Below are positions 1 to 7,735 of a DNA stretch of 64,000 bases, piece by piece. The stretch spans positions 1 to 64,000 of the forward strand of contig JAUMVK010000013.1 in NCBI GenBank assembly GCA_030530205.1. The letters are read 5' to 3'. Under the pieces are notes generated by a model. That model was given only the letters and a program-made list of their open reading frames with translations, had not been told where the DNA came from and did not search any database. A program made the position numbers and the translations under genes. Positions within the stretch are counted from its first letter, which is position 1; every line of letters starts with the position of its first letter. Source of the DNA: RGIG3701 sp030530205 (GTDB lineage Bacteria; Planctomycetota; Planctomycetia; Pirellulales; Thermoguttaceae).

Positions 1-126
1 GCTGAAGCCAAAGCCAAGGCAGCTGAAGAAAAAGACGACGATGATGACGATGCGAAACATGCTTGCGTTCCGTGCCAGAAAGTCGCTCGTCCGGTTTATG
101 TTCCGCGTTTCTATCGCTGCAAATGA
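1..126 (+). CDS. C-terminal end of an acidic, Cys-containing protein (5' truncated)
   Basis: Frame 1 is open from the first base to a TGA at 124-126, giving the last 41 residues of a protein that begins outside the window. The visible part has an Ala/Lys/Glu-rich stretch, a run of six Asp, then a small cysteine motif (CVPC) and a basic-aromatic tail ending YRCK. A strong terminator follows 35 bases later, which supports this being a real gene end. No family can be recognised from so short a piece. Confidence 0.6.
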   Translation, partial: AEAKAKAAEEKDDDDDDAKHACVPCQKVARPVYVPRFYRCK

Positions 127-160
127 ACAAAAAATGATTCCATGAGGAATTAATTTCGGG

Positions 161-188
161 CGCGGTCAGGATTCTGGCCGCGTTTTTT
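161..188 (+). terminator. Rho-independent terminator
   Basis: CGCGGTCAG (161-169) pairs with CTGGCCGCG (174-182), a 9-bp stem with one G-T wobble and a four-base loop, followed by six T. It ends the truncated upstream gene and lies before rsmD. Confidence 0.85.
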
Positions 189-312
189 GTTTGGAAACGA
201 TCTCTTTTGGAGCTTTTTGTCTAAAAAACGGGGACTTCCTCTTTCTTTAAAATGGATTATTGTGTATTATGAGAAAAACAGGAATCTGTTTGTCAATCAG
301 AAGGAACCAGCC

Positions 313-1005
313 ATGGCCAGACCCAATCCCAGGAAATCTCAGATCGTCCCGTATAAATCCGGGGGAAAATCAACCCCTTCAAATAATCCTTCCCGAAAAG
401 CGGGTCGAAATGTCGGGTCATACTCGATGGAGATTGATCCGGTTGGTTTGCGCATCATCGGAGGAAAATTTCGCGGAAGCAAACTGAGCTACCTGGGAGA
501 CCGGCGTCTTCGCCCGATGAAGGATCGTGTTCGCGAGGCGGCTTTTAATCTGATCCATTCGTACGTGAAAGACTCGTTCGTTCTTGACCTTTTCGGCGGA
601 ACCGGCGCACTTGGTCTGGAAGCGCTCAGCCGTGGAGCCGTTGGAGCGGTTTTTACAGAGCAGCATTTTCCAACCGTCCGAATCATCAGGCAAAACATCG
701 CTTCGCTGGGGCTTGAATCGCAGGCTCAGGTTTTTGCGGGGGACGTTTTTCTGCATTACAAAAAGGAACAGCCCCTTCCGAAAGATCACCCTTGGCTCAT
801 TTTTTGTTCGCCGCCCTATTTTTTCTTTCAGGAAAGGATGGAGGACCTTCTGGAACTTCTGACCCATTTGTATGAACAGGCGCCAGCTCAAAGTGTTTTG
901 GTCGTGGAGTCGGATACGACTTTCGACTGGACTGTTCTGGAATCCTTTGGTGAGTGGGATATTCGGGCGTACCCACCGGCAGTTTTGGGCATTCTTCAGA
1001 AATAA
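313..1005 (+). CDS. rsmD: 16S rRNA (guanine(966)-N2)-methyltransferase RsmD
   Basis: About 230 residues. The reading frame is open further upstream, but the ATG at 313 has a good AGAAGGA ribosome site seven bases before it, and upstream codons run back into the terminator. After a basic, low-complexity N-terminal segment of about 45 residues the RsmD pattern begins: LRIIGGKFRG, then RPMKDRVREAAFN, then the SAM-binding motif VLDLFGGTGALGLEALSRGA. The catalytic motif IV reads SPPY where E. coli RsmD has DPPF. The family methylates one guanine of 16S rRNA during small-subunit assembly. uppP follows after 43 bases, probably in the same transcript. Family assignment is firm; the exact target base is inferred. 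Confidence 0.88.
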   Translation: MARPNPRKSQIVPYKSGGKSTPSNNPSRKAGRNVGSYSMEIDPVGLRIIGGKFRGSKLSYLGDRRLRPMKDRVREAAFNLIHSYVKDSFVLDLFGGTGALGLEALSRGAVGAVFTEQHFPTVRIIRQNIASLGLESQAQVFAGDVFLHYKKEQPLPKDHPWLIFCSPPYFFFQERMEDLLELLTHLYEQAPAQSVLVVESDTTFDWTVLESFGEWDIRAYPPAVLGILQK

Positions 1006-1048
1006 AGAGTAATGAGAAGCCCGAATTATTTCAGGAGCGGTTTTCAGG

Positions 1049-1873
1049 ATGATTTATTTACAAACCATTTTCATGGCGATCCTTCAGGGAATTACCGAGT
1101 TTTTGCCGGTCAGTTCCTCGGGCCACATGGCTTTTTTGAATCAGATTTTTGAGCGGGCTGGCTGGGGCTCACTTGAGGAGCCTGTGACGCTGGAAGTTCT
1201 GTTTCATCTCGCTTCACTGATGGCGATTCTGTGCTACTACTGGCGCCCGGTACTTCGGATGCTCATGGGAAACGACTGGCCACTGGTGAAACTGTTGATT
1301 TTCGGAACCATCCCGGTCGGAATCGTTGGTGTTTTGGCAAAAGTCTGTTTTGAGGAAGAATTTGACGCGATCCTCCAGAACGTGCAGGTGACGGGCGTCA
1401 TGATGCTCGTCACGGCGGGGCTTTTGATCCTCGCCCAAAGGCTTTCACGTCAGGACCCGAAGGTGATGCACGAGAAAAAACTGCGGCGGAACTTGAAAAC
1501 GCTTTCGCCTCTGCGAGCCTTTGGAATCGGCTGCATGCAGGCGCTGGCGGTCCTGCCGGGCCTTTCCAGAAGCGGCTCGACGATCACGGCTGGTCTTTGG
1601 GCGGGACTGACCCGTCAGCAGGCTGGGACTTTTTCGTTCCTGCTCGCCATTCCTGCGATTGGCGCGGCAGGCGCTGCAGAAGTTTTGAAACTTCTGAAAA
1701 ATGGTACCCCATCGGACGTGGGGCTCCTCCCGCTCGTCATTTCGTTCGTGGTCTGTTTCGTCGTGAGCTTTTGTGCGCTGGCGCTTTTGGTGCGTATTCT
1801 GCGCACGAGGTGCATCGGCTGGTTCGCGGTTTACCTGATCCCGGTGGGCATTTTGATGCTCTTTTTTAAGTAG
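1049..1873 (+). CDS. uppP: Undecaprenyl-diphosphatase UppP (BacA family)
   Basis: 274 residues, the usual length, very hydrophobic with about eight membrane spans. Both family signatures are present: LQGITEFLPVSSSGH near residue 12, containing the catalytic Glu, and PGLSRSGST near residue 172, containing the active-site Arg. The enzyme dephosphorylates undecaprenyl diphosphate to recycle the lipid carrier of cell-wall and surface-polysaccharide synthesis. The stop codon TAG touches the stop codon of the convergent QueD-like gene with no gap, and a shared hairpin covers both gene ends. Confidence 0.95.
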   Translation: MIYLQTIFMAILQGITEFLPVSSSGHMAFLNQIFERAGWGSLEEPVTLEVLFHLASLMAILCYYWRPVLRMLMGNDWPLVKLLIFGTIPVGIVGVLAKVCFEEEFDAILQNVQVTGVMMLVTAGLLILAQRLSRQDPKVMHEKKLRRNLKTLSPLRAFGIGCMQALAVLPGLSRSGSTITAGLWAGLTRQQAGTFSFLLAIPAIGAAGAAEVLKLLKNGTPSDVGLLPLVISFVVCFVVSFCALALLVRILRTRCIGWFAVYLIPVGILMLFFK

Positions 1874-1893
1874 TCAGTTTTGATTACTTAAAA
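1864..1893. terminator. Bidirectional hairpin at the convergent uppP/queD-like ends
   Basis: TTTTAAGTA (1864-1872) is the exact inverse of TACTTAAAA (1885-1893), leaving a 12-base loop. T-runs occur on either strand, so it can serve both genes. The sequence resembles the GTAGTCAG repeat family (R6) seen again at 52330 and 59573. Confidence 0.55.
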
Positions 1894-2602
1894 TCTCGCA
1901 CACCCCTTTCATTCCCGGAGCCTCTTCCACTTCGACCGTCAGGCGTATCCATCTCCCGTCCGTCAGGCAGTTGGTCTGAATGAGCTGCTCGGCGATGTAC
2001 CCGGCGAGAAGTTCTGCGGTCGTGTTAAAAATGGGCAGAATGACGCATTCCTCGAGCGGAAAAACCCACCGGCGCGACCCGAAACGCACTTCCAGCTCGA
2101 CCTCCATCGGGGCCATGCCGTTGGAGATCTCGTCGGCTTTCGTGGCTTCCGTTTCTTCTTCCGGGGCCGTTTCTTTGGTCGGGTTGACGCTTGCGCTGAC
2201 CATCTGGGCCATTTTCTGGAAATAATCGTCCGAGGTCAGTTCCTTTTCCGGGTCTTTGTATTCGTTCACCGAGGAGAGCCACCCGCCGACGCGGTTCAGC
2301 CAGTCCATCGTGCCGGGCGTTTCCTCCGGCTCTTTTTCGGTCATGGTGAATCTGAATTTCGGGTTTTCCCCCTGCAGGAGCGTTTTGTGGTCCAGCTTTT
2401 TCAGGATCTCGTGCAGACTTTCAGAAAACGGGACAAAATCCACGACGTACCCGGCGGAGTTCAGCGGCTGCTCCAGCTCGATCGTGCAGTGAAAATCATG
2501 CCCGTGCAGTGGCTCGCAGTGGTTCGAATCGTAAGTGATGAAATGCGCGGCGGAAAACGTCTGCGACGCGGCATCCAGGCGGATTTTGAATGTTTTTTCC
2601 AT
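1874..2602 (-). CDS. 6-pyruvoyl-tetrahydropterin synthase / QueD family protein with a central insertion
   Basis: 242 residues from the ATG at 2602, which follows a strong AAAGGAG site six bases upstream. The family's zinc and active-site pattern is visible near the N-terminus: SAAHF, then a Cys, then LHGHDF. LDH follows near residue 70, and the C-terminal half holds NTTAE and a final catalytic-type Glu region. Between LDH and NTTAE lies an extra, acidic segment of roughly 90-100 residues not found in the 120-residue E. coli QueD. The family makes 6-carboxytetrahydropterin (queuosine/7-deazapurine precursor) or biopterin; no other queuosine gene is nearby, so the exact reaction is undecided. 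Confidence 0.75.
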   Translation of the reverse strand: MEKTFKIRLDAASQTFSAAHFITYDSNHCEPLHGHDFHCTIELEQPLNSAGYVVDFVPFSESLHEILKKLDHKTLLQGENPKFRFTMTEKEPEETPGTMDWLNRVGGWLSSVNEYKDPEKELTSDDYFQKMAQMVSASVNPTKETAPEEETEATKADEISNGMAPMEVELEVRFGSRRWVFPLEECVILPIFNTTAELLAGYIAEQLIQTNCLTDGRWIRLTVEVEEAPGMKGVCEILSNQN

Positions 2603-2620
2603 GGGCGACTCCTTTAATTT

Positions 2621-2733
2621 AAAGCCCTCCTCATCGAGGGGGGTGGCCCGAAGGGCCGGGGGGAGTTGAATGGAACACACCTCACTCCCCCAGTCTCGCT
2701 GCGCTCGCCAGCCCCCTCAAAGAGGGAGCCTTT
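2621..2733. repeat. R2 palindromic intergenic element, copy 1
   Basis: A 113-bp G/C-rich inverted repeat. Outer arms are AAAGCCCTCC and its inverse near GGGAGCCTTT; inner paired blocks are AGTCTCGCTGCGCTCG and GGTGGCCCGAAGGGCC. It fills the gap between the QueD-like gene and acnA on the minus strand. Related copies are at 22664-22797 and 46764-46876, with a short one at 25222-25272. Confidence 0.75.
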
Positions 2734-2739
2734 CAAGAT

Positions 2740-5478
2740 TTAGAGCAGTTTCCTCAGGACCGTCTGAAGGATCCCACCGTTGCGGTAGTACTCGATCTCG
2801 ACCGGCGTGTCGATCCGGACCGTCGTGTTGAACGTGATTTCCGTTCCGTCGGCCTTTTTCGCCGTCACGGTGAGCGTCTGCGCGGGTTTCAGCGATTTCA
2901 TGTCGAACTGAATGTCGAAGACCTCCTCGCCCGTCAGGCCCAGCGACTGCCACGACTCGCCGTTCTGGAACTGGAGCGGCAAAACGCCCATCCCGACCAG
3001 ATTGCTGCGGTGGATGCGCTCGTAACTCTGAGCGATGACCGCACGCACGCCCAGCAGGCACGCGCCCTTGGCGGCCCAGTCGCGGCTGGAGCCGGTCCCG
3101 TATTCCGCCCCGGCCAGAACGATGAGCGGAACGTTTTCCGCGCGGTATTTCACGGCCGCATCGTAAACGGACATTTGCTCGCCGGAAGGCATGAAGCGCG
3201 TGACGCCGCCTTCCGTGCCGGGAGCCAGAAGGTTCCGCAGGCGAATATTCGCGAACGTTCCGCGGGTCATTACGCGGTCATTTCCGCGGCGGGAGCCGTA
3301 ACTGTTGAACTCTTTCTGATCGACGCCGTTCTGCTGGAGGAACAGACCGGCGGGCGAGTCCTTTTTGATCGCGCCGGCGGGGGAAATGTGGTCGGTCGTG
3401 ATCGAGTCGCCCAGTGCCAGCAAAACGCGGGCCGAGCGGATCGAGTAGTCTTTCTCCGCGTCGTAAGCGGCCGTCATTTCGGTCATGAACGGCGGCTCCT
3501 GAATGTACGTGCTCTTCAGGTCCCACGGGAAAAGATCAGAATCCCCGGCCGGGATCGCGTTCCATCGCTTCATCCCTTCGTCCGTCGTGCTGGCGTCGCA
3601 CTCGAAGACGCTCGAGTACCGCTCCGTGAACATTTCGGGCAGGACCGACGCTTTTTCGGCCGCGGCGATCTCCTCGTTCGTCGGGAAAATGTCTCGCAGG
3701 AAGACCGGCTGGCCGTCCGCGTCCTTTCCGAGCGGGTCTTTCTCAAAGTCGAAATCGACCGTCCCGGCCAGCGCGTACGCCACGACCAGCGGCGGGCTCG
3801 CGAGGTAATTCGCCTTCACGAGCGGGTTCACGCGGCCTTCGAAATTCCGGTTTCCGCTCACGACGGCCGCGGCGACGAGTTCGTTTTCCGTGATGGCTTT
3901 TCCGACGTTTTCAATGACCTGGCCGCTGTTCCCGATGCAGGTGAGGCACCCGTAGCCCACCGTGTTGAAACCGAGCTGGTCGAGCGAGTCGCTCAGGCCC
4001 GCTTTGTCCAGGTAGTCGGTCACGACGCGGCTTCCGGGAGCGAGCGAAGTCTTCACCCACGGCTTCGATTTCAGGCCCTTTTCGACCGCGTGTTTTGCCA
4101 GAAGGCCGGCGGCGAGCATGACGCCCGGGTTGCTCGTGTTCGTGCAGGACGTGATCGAGGCGATCACCACGGCGCCGTGCCCGATGACGCTTTCAGATCC
4201 GTCCGCGTTCGTGACCGTTCCGGTCCGTTTGGCGGCTTCGGCGTCGAGCGCAAAACCACGCTTTTCGACAGGGGCGGCCAGGGATTCCGCGAATTTCGCC
4301 TTCATTTGGGAAAGAAGCACGCGGTCCTGCGGGCGTTTCGGCCCCGCGAGGCACGGCTCGACGGTCGAAAGGTCGAGCGTCAGCACTTTCGTGTATTCCG
4401 GCGTCGGCGCGTCCGGCGTGCGGAAGAGTTTCTGCTCTTTCGTGTAGTTTTCGACCAGAGCGACTTCCGCGTCGCTGCGGCCGGTCTGGCGCAGGTAGTC
4501 GATCGTCTGCGCATCCACGGGGAAGAATCCCATGGTCGCGCCGTATTCCGGCCCCATGTTCGCGATGGTGGCGCGGTCCGCGAGTTTCATGGTCGGGACG
4601 CCGTCGCCAAAGTACTCGACGAATTTCCCGACCACGCCCTCTTTCCGGAGCATCTCGGTGATCGTGAGGACCAGATCGGTCGCGGTGACTCCCGGGCGGA
4701 GTTTCCCGGTGAGGTTCACGCCGATGACATCCGGCAGGAGCATGTAGAGCGGCTGGCCCAGCATGACGGCTTCGGCCTCGATCCCGCCGACGCCCCAACC
4801 GAGTACGCCGAGACCGTTGATCATGACCGTATGCGAGTCGGTTCCGACCAGCGTGTCGGGGAACGCGACGTCTTCGCCGGTTTCATCTTTCTGGAGGAAC
4901 ACGCATTTGGCGAGGTACTCGAGATTGATCTGGTGAATGATCCCCATGCTCGGCGGGACGGCCCGGAAATTCGCGAGCGATTTCTGCGCCCAGCGGAGTA
5001 GCGCATAACGCTCCGAGTTGCGGTGGAACTCAAGCTGGAGGTTCTTCGCGAAGGCGTCGCACGTCCCGAAAAAGTCGGTCTGGACCGAGTGATCGATCAC
5101 GAGATCGACCGGGATCAACGGGTTGATCTTCTTCGTGTCACCGCCGAGACGCTCCATGGCTCCGCGCATGGCGGCCAGGTCCACGACGCACGGTACACCG
5201 GTGAAGTCCTGCAAAATCACGCGGGCGGGTTTGAACGGGATCTCCATACGCGGGCCGTTCGGCGTCCAGTTCGCGATGTTCCGAATGTCCTGTTCCGTGA
5301 CCTCAAAATCGTCGCAGTTCCGAAGCGCGGCTTCGAGCAAAATCCGGATGGAGTAGGGGAGTTTCTCCAGATCCGTGACGGACTCGAGTGCGGACAGACG
5401 GTACATGACGGCGGACCCCGTGCCGGTCTCAAAGGCGGCGCGAGCGTGGAACGGATCGATTTTCTTGTGATTTTCCAT
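2740..5478 (-). CDS. acnA: Aconitate hydratase AcnA
   Basis: 912 residues, close to the usual size of AcnA/IRP-type aconitases. The ATG at 5478 has GGAG eight bases upstream. The three [4Fe-4S] cysteines are recognisable in SITSCTNTSNP (about residue 440) and GYGCLTCIGNSG (about 505). GTDSHTVMINGLGVLGWGVGG marks the substrate and cluster region, and the swivel domain carries EYGTGSSRDWAAKG. It interconverts citrate and isocitrate in the TCA cycle in the cytoplasm. The gene stands alone between repeat elements R7 and R2. Confidence 0.96.
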   Translation of the reverse strand: MENHKKIDPFHARAAFETGTGSAVMYRLSALESVTDLEKLPYSIRILLEAALRNCDDFEVTEQDIRNIANWTPNGPRMEIPFKPARVILQDFTGVPCVVDLAAMRGAMERLGGDTKKINPLIPVDLVIDHSVQTDFFGTCDAFAKNLQLEFHRNSERYALLRWAQKSLANFRAVPPSMGIIHQINLEYLAKCVFLQKDETGEDVAFPDTLVGTDSHTVMINGLGVLGWGVGGIEAEAVMLGQPLYMLLPDVIGVNLTGKLRPGVTATDLVLTITEMLRKEGVVGKFVEYFGDGVPTMKLADRATIANMGPEYGATMGFFPVDAQTIDYLRQTGRSDAEVALVENYTKEQKLFRTPDAPTPEYTKVLTLDLSTVEPCLAGPKRPQDRVLLSQMKAKFAESLAAPVEKRGFALDAEAAKRTGTVTNADGSESVIGHGAVVIASITSCTNTSNPGVMLAAGLLAKHAVEKGLKSKPWVKTSLAPGSRVVTDYLDKAGLSDSLDQLGFNTVGYGCLTCIGNSGQVIENVGKAITENELVAAAVVSGNRNFEGRVNPLVKANYLASPPLVVAYALAGTVDFDFEKDPLGKDADGQPVFLRDIFPTNEEIAAAEKASVLPEMFTERYSSVFECDASTTDEGMKRWNAIPAGDSDLFPWDLKSTYIQEPPFMTEMTAAYDAEKDYSIRSARVLLALGDSITTDHISPAGAIKKDSPAGLFLQQNGVDQKEFNSYGSRRGNDRVMTRGTFANIRLRNLLAPGTEGGVTRFMPSGEQMSVYDAAVKYRAENVPLIVLAGAEYGTGSSRDWAAKGACLLGVRAVIAQSYERIHRSNLVGMGVLPLQFQNGESWQSLGLTGEEVFDIQFDMKSLKPAQTLTVTAKKADGTEITFNTTVRIDTPVEIEYYRNGGILQTVLRKLL

Positions 5479-5585
5479 GGGTTTCTCCAGTGTAAAGTGA
5501 AAAGAATCAAAACGACCCGTTTATTTTACCACGTTTTCAGAAAATTTCCAGCGGGGGCGGCGACGACGCGAAAGCGTCATCTTTC

Positions 5586-5775
5586 GGAGTGCGGTGATAC
5601 AGTCGCGTAAACGACATTCACCGCTTTCACTTGCGGCAATACAGCCTCGAAGAGGCATTTGCCGCTGAAGCACGCTGGACGTTTCCCACGAGAAAACTGT
5701 TATTCGCCGCTAAATCTTTCGGCCGCTAAGTGAAAGCGGCAAAGGAAACCTTCGGCTTCTGTATTGCCACACTCC
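5586..5775. repeat. R7 element: 190-bp imperfect inverted repeat
   Basis: The ends are inverse copies: GGAGTGCGGTGATACAG at 5586 and CTGTATTGCCACACTCC ending at 5775. Inner inverse blocks are CCGCTTTCACTTGCGG and CCGCTAAGTGAAAGCGG. Together with the tRNA promoter it accounts for the 380-base non-coding stretch between acnA and tRNA-Leu. No open frame in it looks real. Confidence 0.7.
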
Positions 5776-5819
5776 AAAATTCTCCGGGAAAATTTTTCCT
5801 TTTTTTCCCTCTGCCCCCC

Positions 5820-5847
5820 TTGACGGTTTTTTATTCTGTGGTATAGT
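5820..5847 (+). promoter_or_regulatory. Sigma-70-type promoter of tRNA-Leu
   Basis: -35 TTGACG (5820-5825), 16-base spacer, -10 TATAGT (5842-5847). Transcription would start about 5854, a few bases before the mature tRNA. Confidence 0.7.
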
Positions 5848-5861
5848 ATAGTCTATCAATT

Positions 5862-5946
5862 GCGGAAATGGCGGAATTGGTAGACGCGCCAGGTTGAGGG
5901 CCTGGTGAAAGCTGATTTCATGCAGGTTCAAGTCCTGTTTTCCGCA
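5862..5946 (+). tRNA. tRNA-Leu (anticodon GAG)
   Basis: An 85-nt class II tRNA. Acceptor GCGGAAA pairs with TTTCCGC, discriminator A. The anticodon arm CCAGG-TTGAGGG-CCTGG gives GAG. A long variable arm TGAAA/TTTCA typical of tRNA-Leu and a T-arm with TTCAAGT are present. CCA is not encoded. Confidence 0.95.
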
Positions 5947-5949
5947 TCG

Positions 5950-5981
5950 AACCCGTTCGGATATGCTGGACGGGTTTTTTT
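5950..5981 (+). terminator. Rho-independent terminator after tRNA-Leu
   Basis: AACCCGT (5950-5956) pairs with ACGGGTT (5970-5976), then a T-run. It begins three bases after the tRNA and ends 32 bases before the next gene's ATG, so that gene may depend partly on read-through. Confidence 0.75.
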
Positions 5982-6013
5982 GTGTGCAAAGTCTTTTCGG
6001 AACCGGGATTCCA

Positions 6014-6775
6014 ATGAAAATCATAGCCCTTCAATCCGGGAGCAGCGGGAACTGTATTTACGTCGAAAGCGGCGGGACACGTCTCCTTTTCGACGCAGGA
6101 ATCAGCGGGATCTGTGCGCAAAACCGCCTTTCAGCTTTTGGGATCGATATTCGGTCAGCGGATGCGCTTTTCGTGACACACGACCACTCGGACCACACGT
6201 CCAGCGTGAACACTTTCCACCGGAAATTCAAGATCCCGGTCTGGATGACGCTCCGGACGTGCGAGGCGGTGCGGGCGAAAGGGTTGAAAGTCCCGGGAAA
6301 CGTTGAGCATTTCTGCTCCAATACGCGGTTCCAGTTCAAAAACCTCTGGATCGAGGCGATCTCCACGGCCCATGATGCGGCCGATGGCGTGTGCTTCGTG
6401 GTCGATGACGGCCGGAAAAGGTTTGGGATCTGTACCGATTTGGGCTGTGTTTTCCCGGCGCTTCCGCAGGTCCTCGACTCGCTGGATGGGGTGCTCCTCG
6501 AAAGCAATTACGACCCGGAAATGCTTCGGAACGGGTTTTACACGCCGTGGGCGAAGAAGCGGATCCAATCCCCGGCGGGCCATCTTTCCAACGAGGAATC
6601 CGCCCATCTGCTGGCCGAACATGGCAGTCGGCTGGAGCGCGTTTTGCTGGGCCACATTTCCAACGAGAACAACACGGAAGAACTGGTTATGGAAACGCAT
6701 CGCAAAATTATCGGCAAAGAGTTTCAGTGTGATTTGGCGCATCATTTCGCGTGCTCCGACCTGATCGAGATTTAA
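6014..6775 (+). CDS. MBL-fold metallohydrolase, YycJ/WalJ-like
   Basis: 253 residues from the ATG at 6014 (MKIIALQSGSSGN), the classical start of this family; the frame is open slightly further upstream but that would overlap the tRNA terminator. The metal-binding HxHxDH motif is present as HDHSDH at about residue 57-62, with later LLESNYD and GHLSNEE blocks typical of the YycJ-like branch. These cytoplasmic enzymes are thought to be 5'-3' exonucleases or nucleotide hydrolases; the substrate cannot be told here. hemH starts 15 bases downstream, so the two are probably co-transcribed. Confidence 0.85.
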   Translation: MKIIALQSGSSGNCIYVESGGTRLLFDAGISGICAQNRLSAFGIDIRSADALFVTHDHSDHTSSVNTFHRKFKIPVWMTLRTCEAVRAKGLKVPGNVEHFCSNTRFQFKNLWIEAISTAHDAADGVCFVVDDGRKRFGICTDLGCVFPALPQVLDSLDGVLLESNYDPEMLRNGFYTPWAKKRIQSPAGHLSNEESAHLLAEHGSRLERVLLGHISNENNTEELVMETHRKIIGKEFQCDLAHHFACSDLIEI

Positions 6776-6790
6776 CCTTTTTCAGCGTGT

Positions 6791-7735
6791 ATGCCTTACG
6801 ATTCCCTTTTGATTTACGCTTACGGCGGCCCGGAGTCCATGGCCGAGGTCCCCGATTTCATCCGCAGCGTGACGGGCGGTCGGGTTTCCGCGGAGCGTCT
6901 GGCAGAGGTTCAGACACACTACGCCATGTTCGGCGGGGTAAGCCCCATGAACGGCGCTATCCGGGAATTTATGCGTCTCTGGAGGGTGGAACACCCGGAA
7001 GTCCCGGTCTATTTCGGCGCCTGTTTCGCGGAGCCGGGGCTTGAAAAAACGCTTTGTCAGATGGTTTCGGACGGGCGGCGGAATACGCTGGTCCTGATCC
7101 CCGCGCCGTTCGTTGGCTACCAGGCCGCCTACCACGAAAAACTCGCGTCCCTTCGCGCCGGGATGGATTTTTGCCCGGAACTGACGTTCATCCCGCCGTT
7201 TTCGGAGGATCCGCTCTTTCTGAAGGCGCAGGAGAAGGCGATTTCTGCGGGGGCGACGCTTCCAGTGTCGTCTCTGGAAAGTCTCACCTCCGTAAAAAAC
7301 GACGCTGGAAGCGTCGTCCCCGTAAAGACCGTTCTGCTTTTTTCGGTCCATTCCCTCCCGGTTTCTCTGGCCCAAAGGAGCGGCTACGAGGCGGCGGTCC
7401 GAACGGCGTTTGAAGCGGTAAAAGCGCGTTTTCCGGAGGTGGATTCATTTCTGGCGTGGCAGAGCGCGGCGCCGGGCCCGGTTCCGTGGCTGGAGCCGAA
7501 AACGACCGAAACGATTCAGGAAATCGCGGCCCATTACGGCCCTGAAACGCGGCTTTTGCTCATCCCGTTCGGCTTTCCGTTCGAGAACATGGAAGTGGCG
7601 TATGACCTCGACACGGAGGCGCGGACGTTCGCCGAGTCCCTGAGACTGGAGTTCCTCCGCGTCCCGACGATTGGCTTAATGCCGGAATTCCGCACGATGG
7701 TTTTTCGGTTTTTTCAGGAAAGGAGTTTTACATGA
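6791..7735 (+). CDS. hemH: Ferrochelatase HemH/CpfC family
   Basis: 314 residues. The catalytic His region reads FSVHSLP (FSAHGLP in typical ferrochelatases). It is followed by AWQSAAPGPVPWLEP and by IPFGFPFENMEVAYDLDTEA, which matches the conserved block carrying the active-site Glu. The enzyme inserts Fe(II) into protoporphyrin IX or coproporphyrin III; which one is not decidable. Residues about 153-178 differ from the family. They are encoded by two converging copies of repeat R1, which keep the frame open and add roughly 25 residues just before the strand carrying the catalytic His. hemH overlaps lemA by four bases (ATGA). Confidence 0.85.
   Translation: MPYDSLLIYAYGGPESMAEVPDFIRSVTGGRVSAERLAEVQTHYAMFGGVSPMNGAIREFMRLWRVEHPEVPVYFGACFAEPGLEKTLCQMVSDGRRNTLVLIPAPFVGYQAAYHEKLASLRAGMDFCPELTFIPPFSEDPLFLKAQEKAISAGATLPVSSLESLTSVKNDAGSVVPVKTVLLFSVHSLPVSLAQRSGYEAAVRTAFEAVKARFPEVDSFLAWQSAAPGPVPWLEPKTTETIQEIAAHYGPETRLLLIPFGFPFENMEVAYDLDTEARTFAESLRLEFLRVPTIGLMPEFRTMVFRFFQERSFT
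7248..7326. repeat. R1 hairpin repeat, two inverted copies inside hemH
   Basis: A copy of GCGACGCTTCCAGTGTCGTC (about 7253-7272) and an inverted copy ACGACGCTGGAAGCGTCGT with flanking CCCCGTAAA (7300-7326) match the intergenic R1 consensus ACGACGCTTCCAGCGTCGT. Both lie in the hemH reading frame; the second encodes NDAGSVVPV. Confidence 0.8.

Noticed and set aside
187..312. Longer RsmD starting at TTG 187
   Set aside because: That start lies inside the terminator T-run; the ATG at 313 has a good ribosome site.
3010..5001. 663-codon open frame on the plus strand
   Set aside because: It lies entirely antisense to acnA and has the Arg/Ala/Gly-rich composition expected of a mirror frame in G/C-rich coding DNA; acnA has all family motifs.
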